Positions 53,331-64,000 of a stretch of 64,000 bases of DNA are shown here, one piece after another. Position 1 is the first letter of the stretch. Each line of letters begins with the position of its first letter. The notes under the pieces were generated by a model, which was not told where the DNA came from, did not search any database, and was given only the letters and a program-made list of their open reading frames with translations. Location of the stretch: assembly GCA_964035795.1 (NCBI GenBank), contig OZ038320.1:31595739-31659738 (forward strand). The letters are read 5' to 3'. The DNA is from Pterobdella sp. o SKG-2022 (lineage: Eukaryota > Annelida > Clitellata > Hirudinida > Piscicolidae). The translations under genes and the position numbers were made by a program.

Positions 53331-53530
53331 NNNNNNNNNNNNNNNNNNNNNNNNNNNNNNNNNNNNNNNNNNNNNNNNNNNNNNNNNNNNNNNNNNNNNN
53401 NNNNNNNNNNNNNNNNNNNNNNNNNNNNNNNNNNNNNNNNNNNNNNNNNNNNNNNNNNNNNNNNNNNNNNNNNNNNNNNNNNNNNNNNNNNNNNNNNNNN
53501 NNNNNNNNNNNNNNNNNNNNNNNNNNNNNN
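53331..53530. other. Assembly gap (200 N)
   Basis: Exactly 200 undetermined bases, a conventional scaffold-gap length. The left neighbour is the LINE-tail sequence (AATAATAATAATTTGGG) that ends the right arm. The right neighbour shows no match to the rest of the palindrome. The true distance and even adjacency are unproven. Confidence 0.99.
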
Positions 53531-54214
53531 ATATAAGGGTTTCTATTTATATAGAGTGAAAGATGTAAATCTACCTAAAGAGGAGGATATAAGTTAAAGG
53601 TCTGTAGGAGGGAGGACTTGGTATAAATAGGAAGGCATTAATTGGAGGAGCTAATAATTAATGAAAAGTTTTGTTAGTCTTGGAAGTTTCTGCAGTCATA
53701 ATTGAAGTTTACGCGTTGTGTTTGAAATAATATTGAAGTTTGAAAAATTTTCAACTTTTGTTTTTTTTTGAATTTAATTAGCATGAACGCTTAAGTTTTT
53801 CGTTGATTTTTGAAAGAACCCCTCAAGCCGGTGACACTTTTATTTCAATATTATCCTTAAAATAACCATTAAATTTTCCAATAGTCTTTCCTAAAATTTA
53901 TTTGTTTTAATTTCAAGTATTCAAACTTTTTTCAAAAAATTTGTTTTTCTGCGAATTTTCTACACTAAAGAACGATAACTTTGACCATATATTGTCCAAA
54001 AACTTTTGTGCAAAAATAATTATTAAAAAGTCAAAGTTTGAGCATTTTTAACTTTATAAGTGTTCATGAGAAAATTTGTTTCAAAAAATAAAAGTTGAAA
54101 ATTTTTGTGATGAAAATATAATCAATTTTTTTTCGAAATGTATTTAAGGTGAATTTAACTTATGCATAATGATACAATTGAAATAAAGAATTTTTTATAT
54201 TTAACCCAGTTATA

Positions 54215-54290
54215 TTTATTCAAATAAAAACACTTTTAGGAGTTTATTTTATTTCACGGACCTTTTCGTGAGGTGAACTTACATTAACAA
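54215..54290 (-). repeat. Single end of a foldback (MITE-like) element
   Basis: This is the reverse complement of 8524-8596 with few changes: AAACACTTTTAGGAGTTTAT, then TTTCACGGACCTTTTCGTGA and GTGAACTTACATTAAC. The partner arm was not found nearby. Confidence 0.65.
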
Positions 54291-57200
54291 ATAGAAGTAA
54301 AGTCATAATTTAAATTTATAAAAACCAATTATTTATGCAAAACTTTAAAATCTGCAATAAATAAACCCCAAACTCTTCACACAATTGTGAGACTACCTCT
54401 GCTTAATGGCGCTTCTGTAGTATCCAATTAGACTGTCCTTATTGCGTTATCTTGTCTCCATCAAGTCTTATAAAGTATTAATCAGATAATGCTGCTGTAC
54501 AGTTTCGACACACACTATAAAGCTATAATATTCCTGTCAACTATTTCTGAATATTATCTCGACGTATCATGAGATTCACATTTGAAATGGTATTAGTAGG
54601 TTCATATTACTCAACTAATAAACATTATAGTAGGGTTTTTGTTCTAAGTATTTAAATGTTCGTAATTCGGGGGTTTTCTATAAAAATCTAGCTTTTAAAT
54701 AGAGTTCTATTTAGAAATCAAATATTTTCACTTATTTTTGTTGAGTTCAAGCTTATTTTTCGATCTTCCAAATTTTTACAAAGTTTCAAATATCTATTAT
54801 CATAATGTTGAATAATTGAAAGTTTCCATTTATTAATTTTATTCAAATATAATTCATAAATATATAAATAAAAATATTTTTCACTAATATATAATTTTTA
54901 TTAAAACCAAAAACTAAATATTTTTTAGTTTTATTCATCATTAAACAATTTTTTTCACATTATCACAATACTCAAAACACAGAAGCAAAAGGCGACTAGA
55001 TCGATTGCGAGCTACTAAATAGAAAAAGTAGCATTTTTTCGCAAAATTCCATTAAAAGATTCTAATAAATTTTTATGGAAACTAAAAATAGCTTCAATTA
55101 AAAATTTAGATAAAGTTATTCAATTGAAAAAAAACAACTAAGCGCTGTATAAACGATGTAAAATTTAATTTTTCAAATGTAAACAATTATTTTTTGAAAA
55201 ATGTGAAAAAGAAAATTCAAAGAATCTGATCTAATCGTTTAAAAAAAATCTCTCAAAAAAATTTGAAACACAAAATCGATCCCTCACCATCGCAAATGCA
55301 GCCCTTACAGTAATAATAAGAATAATAATAATAATAGTCTGTTTCTCTCAGACCATAAGAGGCACGGTTGAGTCAAACCTTTTTATAAAACTGGAAAACT
55401 TAGAAAATATTTTCAGTTAGTTGTTGTTCTTACTTAATGGAATCTTTTTATAGACTACTCCATCTTTTTGTGAAGATAGAAACAAAAAGTTGGTTTTTTC
55501 ATTAAAAACACCAAGATAAGTTAGTATTTAAATAACATCATGATTAGTGTATTTATAACACAAAGATCTATTTAACCGACAATAACACTCAATTTTTGCA
55601 TCACCTTTTCTTTTTATATTCATATATCCACGTTGTCATAAGTCTTTCTATGACTAGCAGTCTTTTGAGAAGCAGATTAATGTTTCGATTCTTCTTCAAA
55701 GAAGCAAACGCAAGGTAGTACCAATTATGATCTAGTGCCGATTTGTGTATCTCTATGTTTATAACTGTATATAAGCTACCTGCTGATGATATCGGGTGTG
55801 TATTTGAATGCTTAGTTAAGAATCTTGATGGTGTCTAATTATGTTATATCTAAGAAAAAAGTTTATTTCAATAAAACTTCGTGAAAATTCAGTTGTTTTG
55901 AAGTTATTTTAAGATTTTTAATAGAAAACAACACAAGGCGGTTGTCAATTGTAATTAAAATGCCATAACACTCTTCAAAAGAAATGTATGAAGATGGGAG
56001 CCAAAGTTTTGATTAAATAACAGAGATTTAGGTGGTAATAGTCGAAAAAGTGTAATAATTTTGTTACAAGTTATTTCCAATTAATGAATGGTTTCTGAAA
56101 AAACATTATGGATACAAAAAAATACGATTAAATGCTATATATAATGTATACAAAAATAAAAGATTACACAATACAATATATATCATGAAATTGTATAAAA
56201 AACAATCTAATAAAACGTAATACAATACCTTAATACCGGGGCGGTTTGGGACCTTTTATAAAACAATAAAACGGAGGTCGTTTGGTACGAAAAAAAATGA
56301 GATTATTTTATGTACTTCCTGAAGCTCACTGGATTTATATTGTTTTTCGTCATAATTTTTTTGTTATTTTTTTCTTTAATTTTTTTTATTTATTATTCCC
56401 ATACTTTATGTCTTGTTTACATAGTTTAGGCATAGAAACTTTTGTGTAATTTGATAAATGTTTTTAAAATAATTACTCCAACCTACAAAGTTTATTTGAT
56501 TATCAATCAAAAATTCTAAGCACGCAAGATATTATATGTTTAAAAAAAATTAAAATAAACTTTTAAAAATGATTAATTATACTCAAAAATCAATAGAGAG
56601 TGGGAAATTTTGAGACAAGAACTAGTGTTGTCTCCGATTTCATTCCCAGTGTTTTGAATTGTGTCTACTTCAGTACATTATTATCATCGTAAGCATTTCA
56701 ATCGAAGGAAAACCGTTGTTTTTCTGTTTTGAAGAAAGTTAACGTTTGAAAAAATATAGTCAAATGTCTAGATATTGTTTTGGCAAAGAGGTGAGAAAAA
56801 CGTTTCAAGAACGAAGGAGTAAGATTTGTTAAGTAGAGGGCGTATGAGGCTACTTACTTTCTGAATACTAACAAGTGAAGAATAAGAGATGTAGCTCAAA
56901 ATGAACGTTAGTGAAAATTTATAAATTAAATCGTTTTTTTTTTGAAGAACTGCATGACAGAAAAGGAAAATAGTCAAAACTAGAGTATTAGAAGGAATTC
57001 ATAACAAAAGATCTTAGGATGGTAGTCCATGGCCCTCCAACAGCTCTGTTAGGGTTTCAGTAGGTAGATTACAAGACGGTTGTATTCTATTCTTAATTCA
57101 TTTTTTCAATTTTCATAAGTAAGGTCTATGGGAAAGTATGGATTAAGACTAGGTGCAAAAGGGAAAAAGTATGATGGTGGATGTTTGAACGTCAAAAGAA

Positions 57201-57719
57201 TACTTGTTTCGATAAAAAAAAACACCAGTCATAAAACAATATTTTTTTCCAATGAAGGTAAAAAAAACTCTTAATGAATATTCGGTCTTCAGGTATATGT
57301 ATGTCTGAATGATTACACACACATGATATGGGATAAATAAGGGAGGAGGGCCCACACCTAACATAATTCACCTGCCCAAAGCATTTTCATGGTTTTAATG
57401 ATCTATCGCACATCCCTGTTACTTTTTTTTCCACTTTTAAATTTAGAAAATTTTTGATTATGTTAATAATGAATTATTTTGGTTGTATTGAAAATTTAAT
57501 TTTTTTTACATTAATAATTAAAAGTTAGTATAGAAAAATCACACAAACAAATATATTTGAAAAAACATGGTGAAATAAAACAAAAATTATTTAAGTTAAG
57601 TTTTTCTACCATTATTCTTCATAATTCGCAACAAATCTTGTTATATAGCATTTTGGGGAATTAGATATACTTTCAAGAAAATACATTTTATTAAAATAGA
57701 AAATAATGAAACTTTTTCA

Positions 57720-57830
57720 GCTTCATGTATGTCTGAAGTTTTACACTTGTCTCATGTTTCTGGAGGTATCATTGTTATAATGCGGTTAGGAACTGCTATT
57801 CTGAGCTTTACCATTGATTCGTGGATTTTA
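57720..57830 (+). other. Weak candidate exon
   Basis: An open stretch lies between an acceptor-like TTTTTCAG and a donor-like TTTTAAG|GTTGGT. In one frame it reads SCMSEVLHLSHVSGG, then IIVIMRLGTAILSF. The composition is less AT-biased than the surroundings. I do not recognise the protein, and no neighbouring exon supports it. Confidence 0.15.
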
Positions 57831-58079
57831 AGGTTGGTTTTAAATTTTCTTTATAACCGAGTGTTGGAGCTGTTAAATTAGACAATGTTGAAGCTGTTAT
57901 GTTCAATTAGAACTGAAACATTTTGGTTGTGGTATGTCACAAAGCTTTCAACCCTTTGAGTTTTTGTTGGTTTTATTGCATCTTCATGAGTATGGAAACT
58001 TAAACCGATAATGTTTAGTCGAGGTAAAACTTGAAAATAGGTGAGTTTAATAATATCAGTTGAGTTTCCGAAGATGTTT

Positions 58080-58140
58080 CTCAGACCGGGATTCGAACCC
58101 TATACCTTCTGATCAAAACAGTAGCGTGTAAGACAAGATG
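58080..58140 (-). repeat. tRNA-like relic
   Basis: On the minus strand the segment contains GGGTTCGAATCCCGGTCTG, a good T-arm/B box and acceptor-like end, preceded by a poorly conserved D-arm region. Probably a SINE head or tRNA pseudogene. Confidence 0.4.
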
Positions 58141-59020
58141 ATTCCAATAAAATAAAAATTCATTTGAAGATAAAAGAGTAGTTGCTGTAATTATTAATCC
58201 CACGATAAGCTGTTAAATGTTTCTTAAAATTTTATTTTCTACTTGGAGCTCAATTACCTTTTAAACTCTTCAGAAATAATAGTTCTTTCAAGTGCGCTCA
58301 CTATTGTTTAAAAGTAAACTGATGATAGATGACTCAGGAAAACAAATGAATATATAAAAACAAAAGAAGTTTTTTGCACTAAAAAAAAATTTTTGAATAA
58401 GAAAAAATATTTTTTGGCAATAAAAACATTAAAAATAGTTTTAAATATTGAAATTCAAAACAAAACTGAATTTTTAATTTTAAGATTTCCATCGCGTTTT
58501 AGCAGCCATATAAAAGACCAAAGAATCGATATTTGTCGTTTTGTGGAGGTGAAACTTTTATCGGGAAATTTTTAAAAGCGTTTTCATTAAATTATAAAAT
58601 TTTTTTATTTTTGTTTAACGATGTTCTCAACAGTTTTTATATATGTATATATAATTTTGAAATAATATAAATTCAAAAAAAAAAAAGCACTCAATTGAAT
58701 TTCAAAAAAATAGTGAAATATTAGAACTCAAATCCATTGAAATACATAGGAAGATAATAGTTGTCGTTCCTGAGTTGGGAGCCATAATTGATTAACTTGC
58801 ACATTTGAAAGCTTTTGAAAATTTTGAGTGATGCAGGTGGTCAAAATGTTCAGATACTGCTTCGATATATTCCCTTTGTTGTTTTAATGCAAAAGTTTCA
58901 TGGAAGACGTGGAAAAATAGTTTGCAAAATAAAATTAGAAATCAAGGAAAATTTTTACTAATTATTTATGAATATCTAAAATTAAATTATGATTACAGTA
59001 TATTGCTATTTCTTTAATTT
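58141..59020. other. AT-rich stretch, nothing recognised
   Basis: No gene or repeat was recognised. A 60-codon frame at 58393-58575 has random AT-rich composition. Confidence 0.5.
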
Positions 59021-59775
59021 TATTGTATTGTATTGGATTGGATTGTATTGTATTGTATTGTATTGTATTGTATTGTATTGTATTGTATTGTATTGTATTG
59101 TATTGTATTGTATTGTATTGTATTGTATTGTATTGTATTGTATTGGATTGTATTGTATTGTATTGGATTGTATTGTATTGTATTGTATTGGATTGGATTG
59201 TATTGTATTGTATTGTATTGGATTGCATTGTATTGGATTGGATTGTATTGTATTGTATTGTATTGTATTGGATTGGATTGGATTGGATTGTATTGTATTG
59301 TATTGTATTGTATTGGATTGGATTGTATTGTATTGTATTGCATTGGATTGGATTGTATTGTATTGTATTGTATTGGATTGTATTGTATTGTATTGTATTG
59401 GATTGTATTGGATTGTATTGTATTGTATTGTATTGTATTGTATTGTATTGTATTGTATTGTATTGCATTGTATTGTATTGGATTGGATTGTATTGTATTG
59501 GATTGGATTGTATTGTATTGCATTGTATTGTATTGGATTGGATTGTATTGTATTGGATTGGATTGTATTGTATTGCATTGTATTGTATTGGATTGGATTG
59601 TATTCTATTGGATTGGATTGTATTGTATTATTTCGTATTGTATAGTATTGTATTATTTTTTATTGTATTGTATTGCATTTTATTGTATTTTATTATTTTT
59701 TATTTTGTTGTATTGTATTGTATTTTATTGTCTTGTATTGTGGTTTATTGTATTGTATTCTATTCCATTGCATTA
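59021..59775. repeat. TATTG pentanucleotide satellite array (about 755 bp)
   Basis: The array is made of TATTG units mixed with GATTG and CATTG variants. The first 120 bases are almost pure TATTG. The last 150 bases decay into TTTTATTG and TATTTTATTG forms. Pure pentamers keep all frames on both strands free of stops, so several overlapping frames of 160 to 260 codons (CIVLY or IQYNT repeats) appear. They are not genes. Confidence 0.97.
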
Positions 59776-60775
59776 TTAAATACAATGAAATCAAATTGAA
59801 GTAAAGATGATGCATCTTAGTAAGCAATTGGAAAATTGAAATCTGACGGACTACCCAGTTACACCCAGAAATCCATCAAATAAGATTTAACAAGGAAGGA
59901 TTTTATTTTTTTATTTTTGGGATTTTTTTTTCATTACTCATAATTTTCGTTCTTTTTTTTATGTTTTATTGCTTATTACACTTTTATCTCTTGTATTACT
60001 TATTTTTATATAATTTTATTTTTGGTTTTTTATATGCGTATATATTATTTTGTTATACTTCATATTCTTTTTTCACGAGTGCGTTTTTTTACTTTTGTTT
60101 CTAGAAAATTTTCTGACAGAGTTTATTGGGTTTGGAAATCAAATTAAAATATTCAACTTTTCTAACTGTGAATAATAAATCTGAATGATTTTTCATAAAA
60201 TACTTCTATACATATACACTTTGTTTATGATTATGTATTTATATCAACATCTTGGGGTGTTTTAATAGGGATTCAAATTCAATAAAAAGCTTGTTTAAAA
60301 TGTTTAATGGTTATATTAACAAAAGAATTTTCAGTTATATTTTCAACTTTACCTCTTGTACCAGAGTCGAAAAGGGTATTTTTATATTAAATTCATTTAA
60401 ATCTAGAAACTTTTAATCTCATAGAATCCTTTGCACACATCTCTCCATATTTGATTGGAAGAAATGTGTGAATGACAAGAGGAAAATTTAGTTTCGGAGC
60501 AAAAGGTTTGAATTTTGAAATTTAATTAAAACGTTTTCTTTATTTAAAACTTCAGAACCATAATGAATGAATAAACCAAAATGATGTTTCATCATTATGT
60601 TAGCTTTAAATGCTTTTGAAACTCATGACTTGATACCACTATAAGGGTTATGTATTATTGTTATCAGCATAAAAATACCAAAATATTGTTTAATCTTTGT
60701 CCATGATTGCCTAGTGTATTTGAAAACTTTTTACATACATTATCAAACCATCAAAAACACAAGTCATTACTCATC
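59776..60775. other. AT-rich stretch, nothing recognised
   Basis: No gene, RNA or repeat family was recognised. Confidence 0.5.
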
Positions 60776-60843
60776 TCTAGCTTTGAACCCCCGATTTTTG
60801 AACTCCGGTCCAAACGCCTTGTCACCTAAGCCATTCGGGCTGC
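60776..60843 (-). repeat. tRNA-like relic, related to the one at 1696
   Basis: On the minus strand it reads CCCGAATGGCTTAGGTGACA, then AGGCGTTTGGACC and CGGGGGTTCAAAGCT. The GGCTTAG.TG.CAAGG.GTTTGGA core is shared with 1696-1772. No body or tail is recognisable. Confidence 0.5.
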
Positions 60844-62870
60844 TAAAGTTAATTAGGGAGCTTATTAAAATATAAGAGTATAAAGCGTGCCTGGTGTTTC
60901 AATACTTTTTATGCCGCCAAGAATTTGAAAAACGGCGTTTTTAGATTGACTAATTATACGGTAGAAACATCATTAGTTTTAGCGATTCTGGAGCAGTTTT
61001 TGGTTTTTTTTACAATATTAAGTATGCTCAAATATAAATGCTTTATTATTTTTATTGAATAATAAAACGGTTTCAAAAGACTTTTGTATTTTGACCTGAA
61101 AAGCCTTTTTGAAATATTTAACAGAAACAATCAATTATTCAGCTTTCATAATCATGAATTATAAAAGGGAGTTGAAAAAATGAAATATATTTTATAGAAA
61201 GTCAAAGCCAAAGATCAAAACTCAGATTAAAAATGGTTTCAATTTAAGCGTGAAACGAAGCTGTGAAAGCTTTCAAAAAAGCTCACAAAGTTTAAAGATC
61301 AAAACTATATCTATTATATATGAAGTCAACTCGCTCTGATTTCTCCAAGACCATGTTGGACTGCTTGAGACAAACGGCATTCGAGTTACACTAGTTTCAC
61401 TTGAAACTCAATTAGAAAAAGAATTTCAAAAGTTATTCATTTTTTGTTGCGGAGTGGTTCAATTTAATAATACAAATAATAATGAGAATAAAATACAATA
61501 ATAATGTTTCTAATAAAAAAGGGATGAGAATAACAATGAGAATAAAAAAATAACAATAAAAGCAAATAAACTAAGATTAAAAACAACAAAAATTCAAATA
61601 AGGCTAAAAATAACAACAATAATAATAAATAAGAAATTCTATTCCACGTTTTAATTATGTGTTTTTCAATTTTTTATTCTGTTGAGCTTTTTTATAGTCG
61701 CGTCAGATCTCACGCTTTTTTTTGTTTTTTTCTTCTTTTTTCCAATAATATTCATTTGTTAGAATCAAAATAACGCCAATAATACCTTTTATAGCTTTTC
61801 ATTATTTTTTAAAAAATACTAGTAACTTGTGTTATAATTATGATAAGCTAGCAATATTAAATAAATCTTCCAATCTTTATCCATCTGTTACCATTTTTGC
61901 TTTATTTCGTTTTATATTCTATTCCTCAATAACTTCAACCTTATCGTGAAACGGTTTTTTCCATTTTATCGCTCAAACAGGGAAAAAATTAACCAAGAGA
62001 AAGACACAACACGACTTTAAAAGACTACAGACACTCTTAAATATTATATACAACAATGCTTATAATGCATCTTTTTCTGTTTTAACTACAACACAAAGCT
62101 TGTGGAAAACTGTACAGAAGTTTTTGCAGAGCTAACTTACATTATTGAGTAATATTTAGATATACATACATATATATATATAAACATACATAAGTATTCA
62201 TAAATATATGCTACTTTCTATTTAATTTTTGTGTCTATGTGTGGAACCAATGAATTTCATTTTAATTCGATTTTTTTACTTTTGAAGCACAAGATAGAAT
62301 GATTTTCACCATTAAGTAGAACAGTCTTGATTTCGTTTTATTGCGGATAAATTCTTCTAACATTTTCTCTTATTCTTTCCACAAAGTAGCTTTCTTGGAA
62401 CGTTTCTTCACCTTTGTTTTTGATTACATTTTTTATTCGCCATTATTTTTATTCGAATATTTATCTCTTCAGAATTTAATTTGTCTCATTTCTTGTATTA
62501 TTTCGATCTGTTTTCACAATGTGTTTCAATTTCTCAACCATTTTAGTGTTTTGTTTTTTTTTCGAGTAGAAATTTCGTTTTTTTTTCCATTTTAAGTTCA
62601 CTCTTTTTCAAATTTTTTATATTATTCCTCAAAAAGATCCATTTTTAAATAATTTAAATCCTATTGATTCCGTGCTTTGCAGTTTTATCGTACCATTCGC
62701 CTAATTTACTTTATGATAAGGCCATATAATCTCGTTTCAAATTTAAAAACTTCATTCTCTTCGTTAACTTTCAGTTCAAAATTCTCAAACCTAAGGTTTT
62801 TTTGCGTGAGTGAGAGTGAATATTTCAAAAGAACCTAATTTTATTTTAGTTAATTGTGGGAGCTTGGACA
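60844..62870. other. AT-rich stretch, nothing recognised
   Basis: Contains AATAAC/AATAAT-rich low complexity at about 61460-61640 and a short TA repeat near 62160-62190. No coding sequence was recognised. Confidence 0.5.
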
Positions 62871-62871
62871 A

Positions 62872-62938
62872 TAATAAGTAAGTAATTAAGTAAAGTAAGT
62901 AAGTGAGTAAGTAAGTTAGTAAGTAAGTAAATAGGTGA
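62872..62938. repeat. GTAA tetranucleotide microsatellite
   Basis: AGTAAGTA units with ATTA, AGTG and AGTT interruptions over about 65 bp. Confidence 0.85.
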
Positions 62939-64000
62939 ACAAAAGAGCAAGTAATTGAACGACTCAACTCTTGAACATCACCATATAAGAGTTTCAATTA
63001 TAAAAAATATTAGATTATTGCTCTACTCTATGAGTGTTTAAAAATTAATTCAAAAAGAAAAAAAACTCAACATTAGTAACTTTATTTACATTTATTTTTA
63101 CTACATTAAAATGGAATCACTAGAAAAGAGGACTATATTTTGAAGTCAAAAAAGTCTTAAATAAAAATTTTTAAATTTTTTTCTGTTTTTCTATGTTTTT
63201 TTCTTAAACACAATTACATTCTTTCAAGTTATTTCAAAACTTTTAGTATCTCTTAGCTTTTAGTCACACCATGACCCAATATAGCAACGAAAATGCACAT
63301 CGCAACACTATCATAAGTTTTTAAACTTCGAATGAAAATTTTTAGGAATAAAAATGCACAAATATCCATTAAAAGTAAAAAAATACAATGGTCAGACCGA
63401 ACCAAGAGGGTACATTATTATACTCAGAGAGAAATACAAGGTTCTTCTTCGTTCAATGGTTAAACAAATTCATAGGAATATAAAAGAATTAAATCAGCTT
63501 GTATCTAAATGTATTCAAAATGAAGTTGAATACCGTATTTGAAATGAGGCTTAATAATGGAAAACAGAGAAAGACTTTTGGATGTCAAACTGTCTAACTT
63601 GATGAGATAGGTAGTCCTGCAACCAGCTTTGTAATGCTTTGTAGTATCTTAAATGTATTTTCAAAGTTTTTGACATTAACCTTGTCTTCATAACATTACT
63701 AAACAAAGTGACAAACCCTTTATTGACTTTTTCGCAAATCTACCCTAAATTACTTTGTTGAGTTTCGTCACAAATTTTTTCCAAATTAAATCCAAATTGA
63801 TAAGGACTGCATCGGGGAATGTTAAAGTTTCCCACAGCAAGGGCATGTTCACATGGCTGCTTGTGGTCTGAAAGGCATTTAAGAAACCTAGGTTTTCAAA
63901 AGGCGTGAATCTTTCCACTTGTATTAAAGTGTTTCTTCAGTTTTCTAGATGTGAAATTTTTAAAACAGACTAATTTGTCAATAGCACTTATTTTTTTTAG
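62939..64000. other. AT-rich stretch to window end
   Basis: A 62-codon frame at 63354-63542 is slightly less AT-biased but matches nothing I recognise. No repeat or RNA gene was seen. Confidence 0.45.

Larger units (their letters stand above)
53531..58079. other. AT-rich stretch right of the gap
   Basis: No recognised gene. It holds one foldback end at 54215-54290 and a short AATAAT microsatellite near 55312-55338. A weak candidate exon at 57720-57830 is described separately. No TMTC exon 1 to 6 copy was found on either strand. Confidence 0.55.

Noticed and set aside
53326..53559. 77-codon frame across the gap
   Set aside because: Almost entirely undetermined bases.
58962..59799. Six overlapping frames of 167 to 258 codons with CIVLY or IQYNT repeats
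   Set aside because: They arise because a pentanucleotide array without stop codons is open in every frame. No unique domain is attached.

Overview
The window is AT-rich eukaryotic, very probably invertebrate animal, DNA. The evidence is a multi-exon gene with GT-AG introns up to several kilobases, animal-type non-LTR retrotransposon fragments, a Penelope-like element, tRNA-derived SINEs, short foldback (MITE-like) elements and large intronic tandem repeats. I cannot name the species. No bacterial, phage or CRISPR structure was found.

One protein-coding gene is clear. It is a TMTC-family gene, best matching TMTC1, on the + strand from about 9.34 kb to 35.99 kb. The family consists of ER multispanning O-mannosyltransferases with lumenal TPR repeats that glycosylate cadherins. 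I placed exons at 9342-9688, 15305-15482, 17010-17083, 18824-18921 (end uncertain), 21626-21729, 24686-25172, 26908-27014, 27160-27516, 28090-28200, 29297-29440, 30688-31612, 32983-33051, 34358-34444, 34777-34953 and 35597-35986. Splice phases agree from 21626 to the stop codon. Between 17.08 and 21.6 kb the phases and length do not close, so at least one exon or boundary is missing there. The protein is divergent: it carries a serine-rich tract in one loop and an insertion of about 200 residues in the TPR region.

The main structural feature is a giant inverted repeat. Bases 26446-36442 (left arm, 9,997 bp) reappear reverse-complemented at 43369-53330 (right arm, 9,962 bp) around a 6.9 kb single-copy spacer. 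The arms carry the 3' half of the TMTC gene, from the exon at 26908 to the last exon, so a second, 5'-truncated copy runs on the - strand tail-to-tail with the first. The right arm stops exactly at a 200-base run of N (53331-53530). The matching left edge lies in the 3' tail of a LINE fragment. The arms look identical wherever compared, except for a 35 bp net length difference in a CAA/CAT array and several substitutions in the innermost 270 bp. This may be real with arm homogenisation, or partly an assembly product.

The spacer holds a decayed Penelope-like element (RT YMDD motif and GIY-YIG remnant) between 274 bp inverted terminal repeats, plus a lone fragment of that repeat. The left 9 kb and the right 10.5 kb beyond the gap contain no gene I recognise. 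They hold SINEs, tRNA-like relics, a GAT microsatellite, a roughly 750 bp TATTG pentanucleotide array and a GTAA microsatellite.
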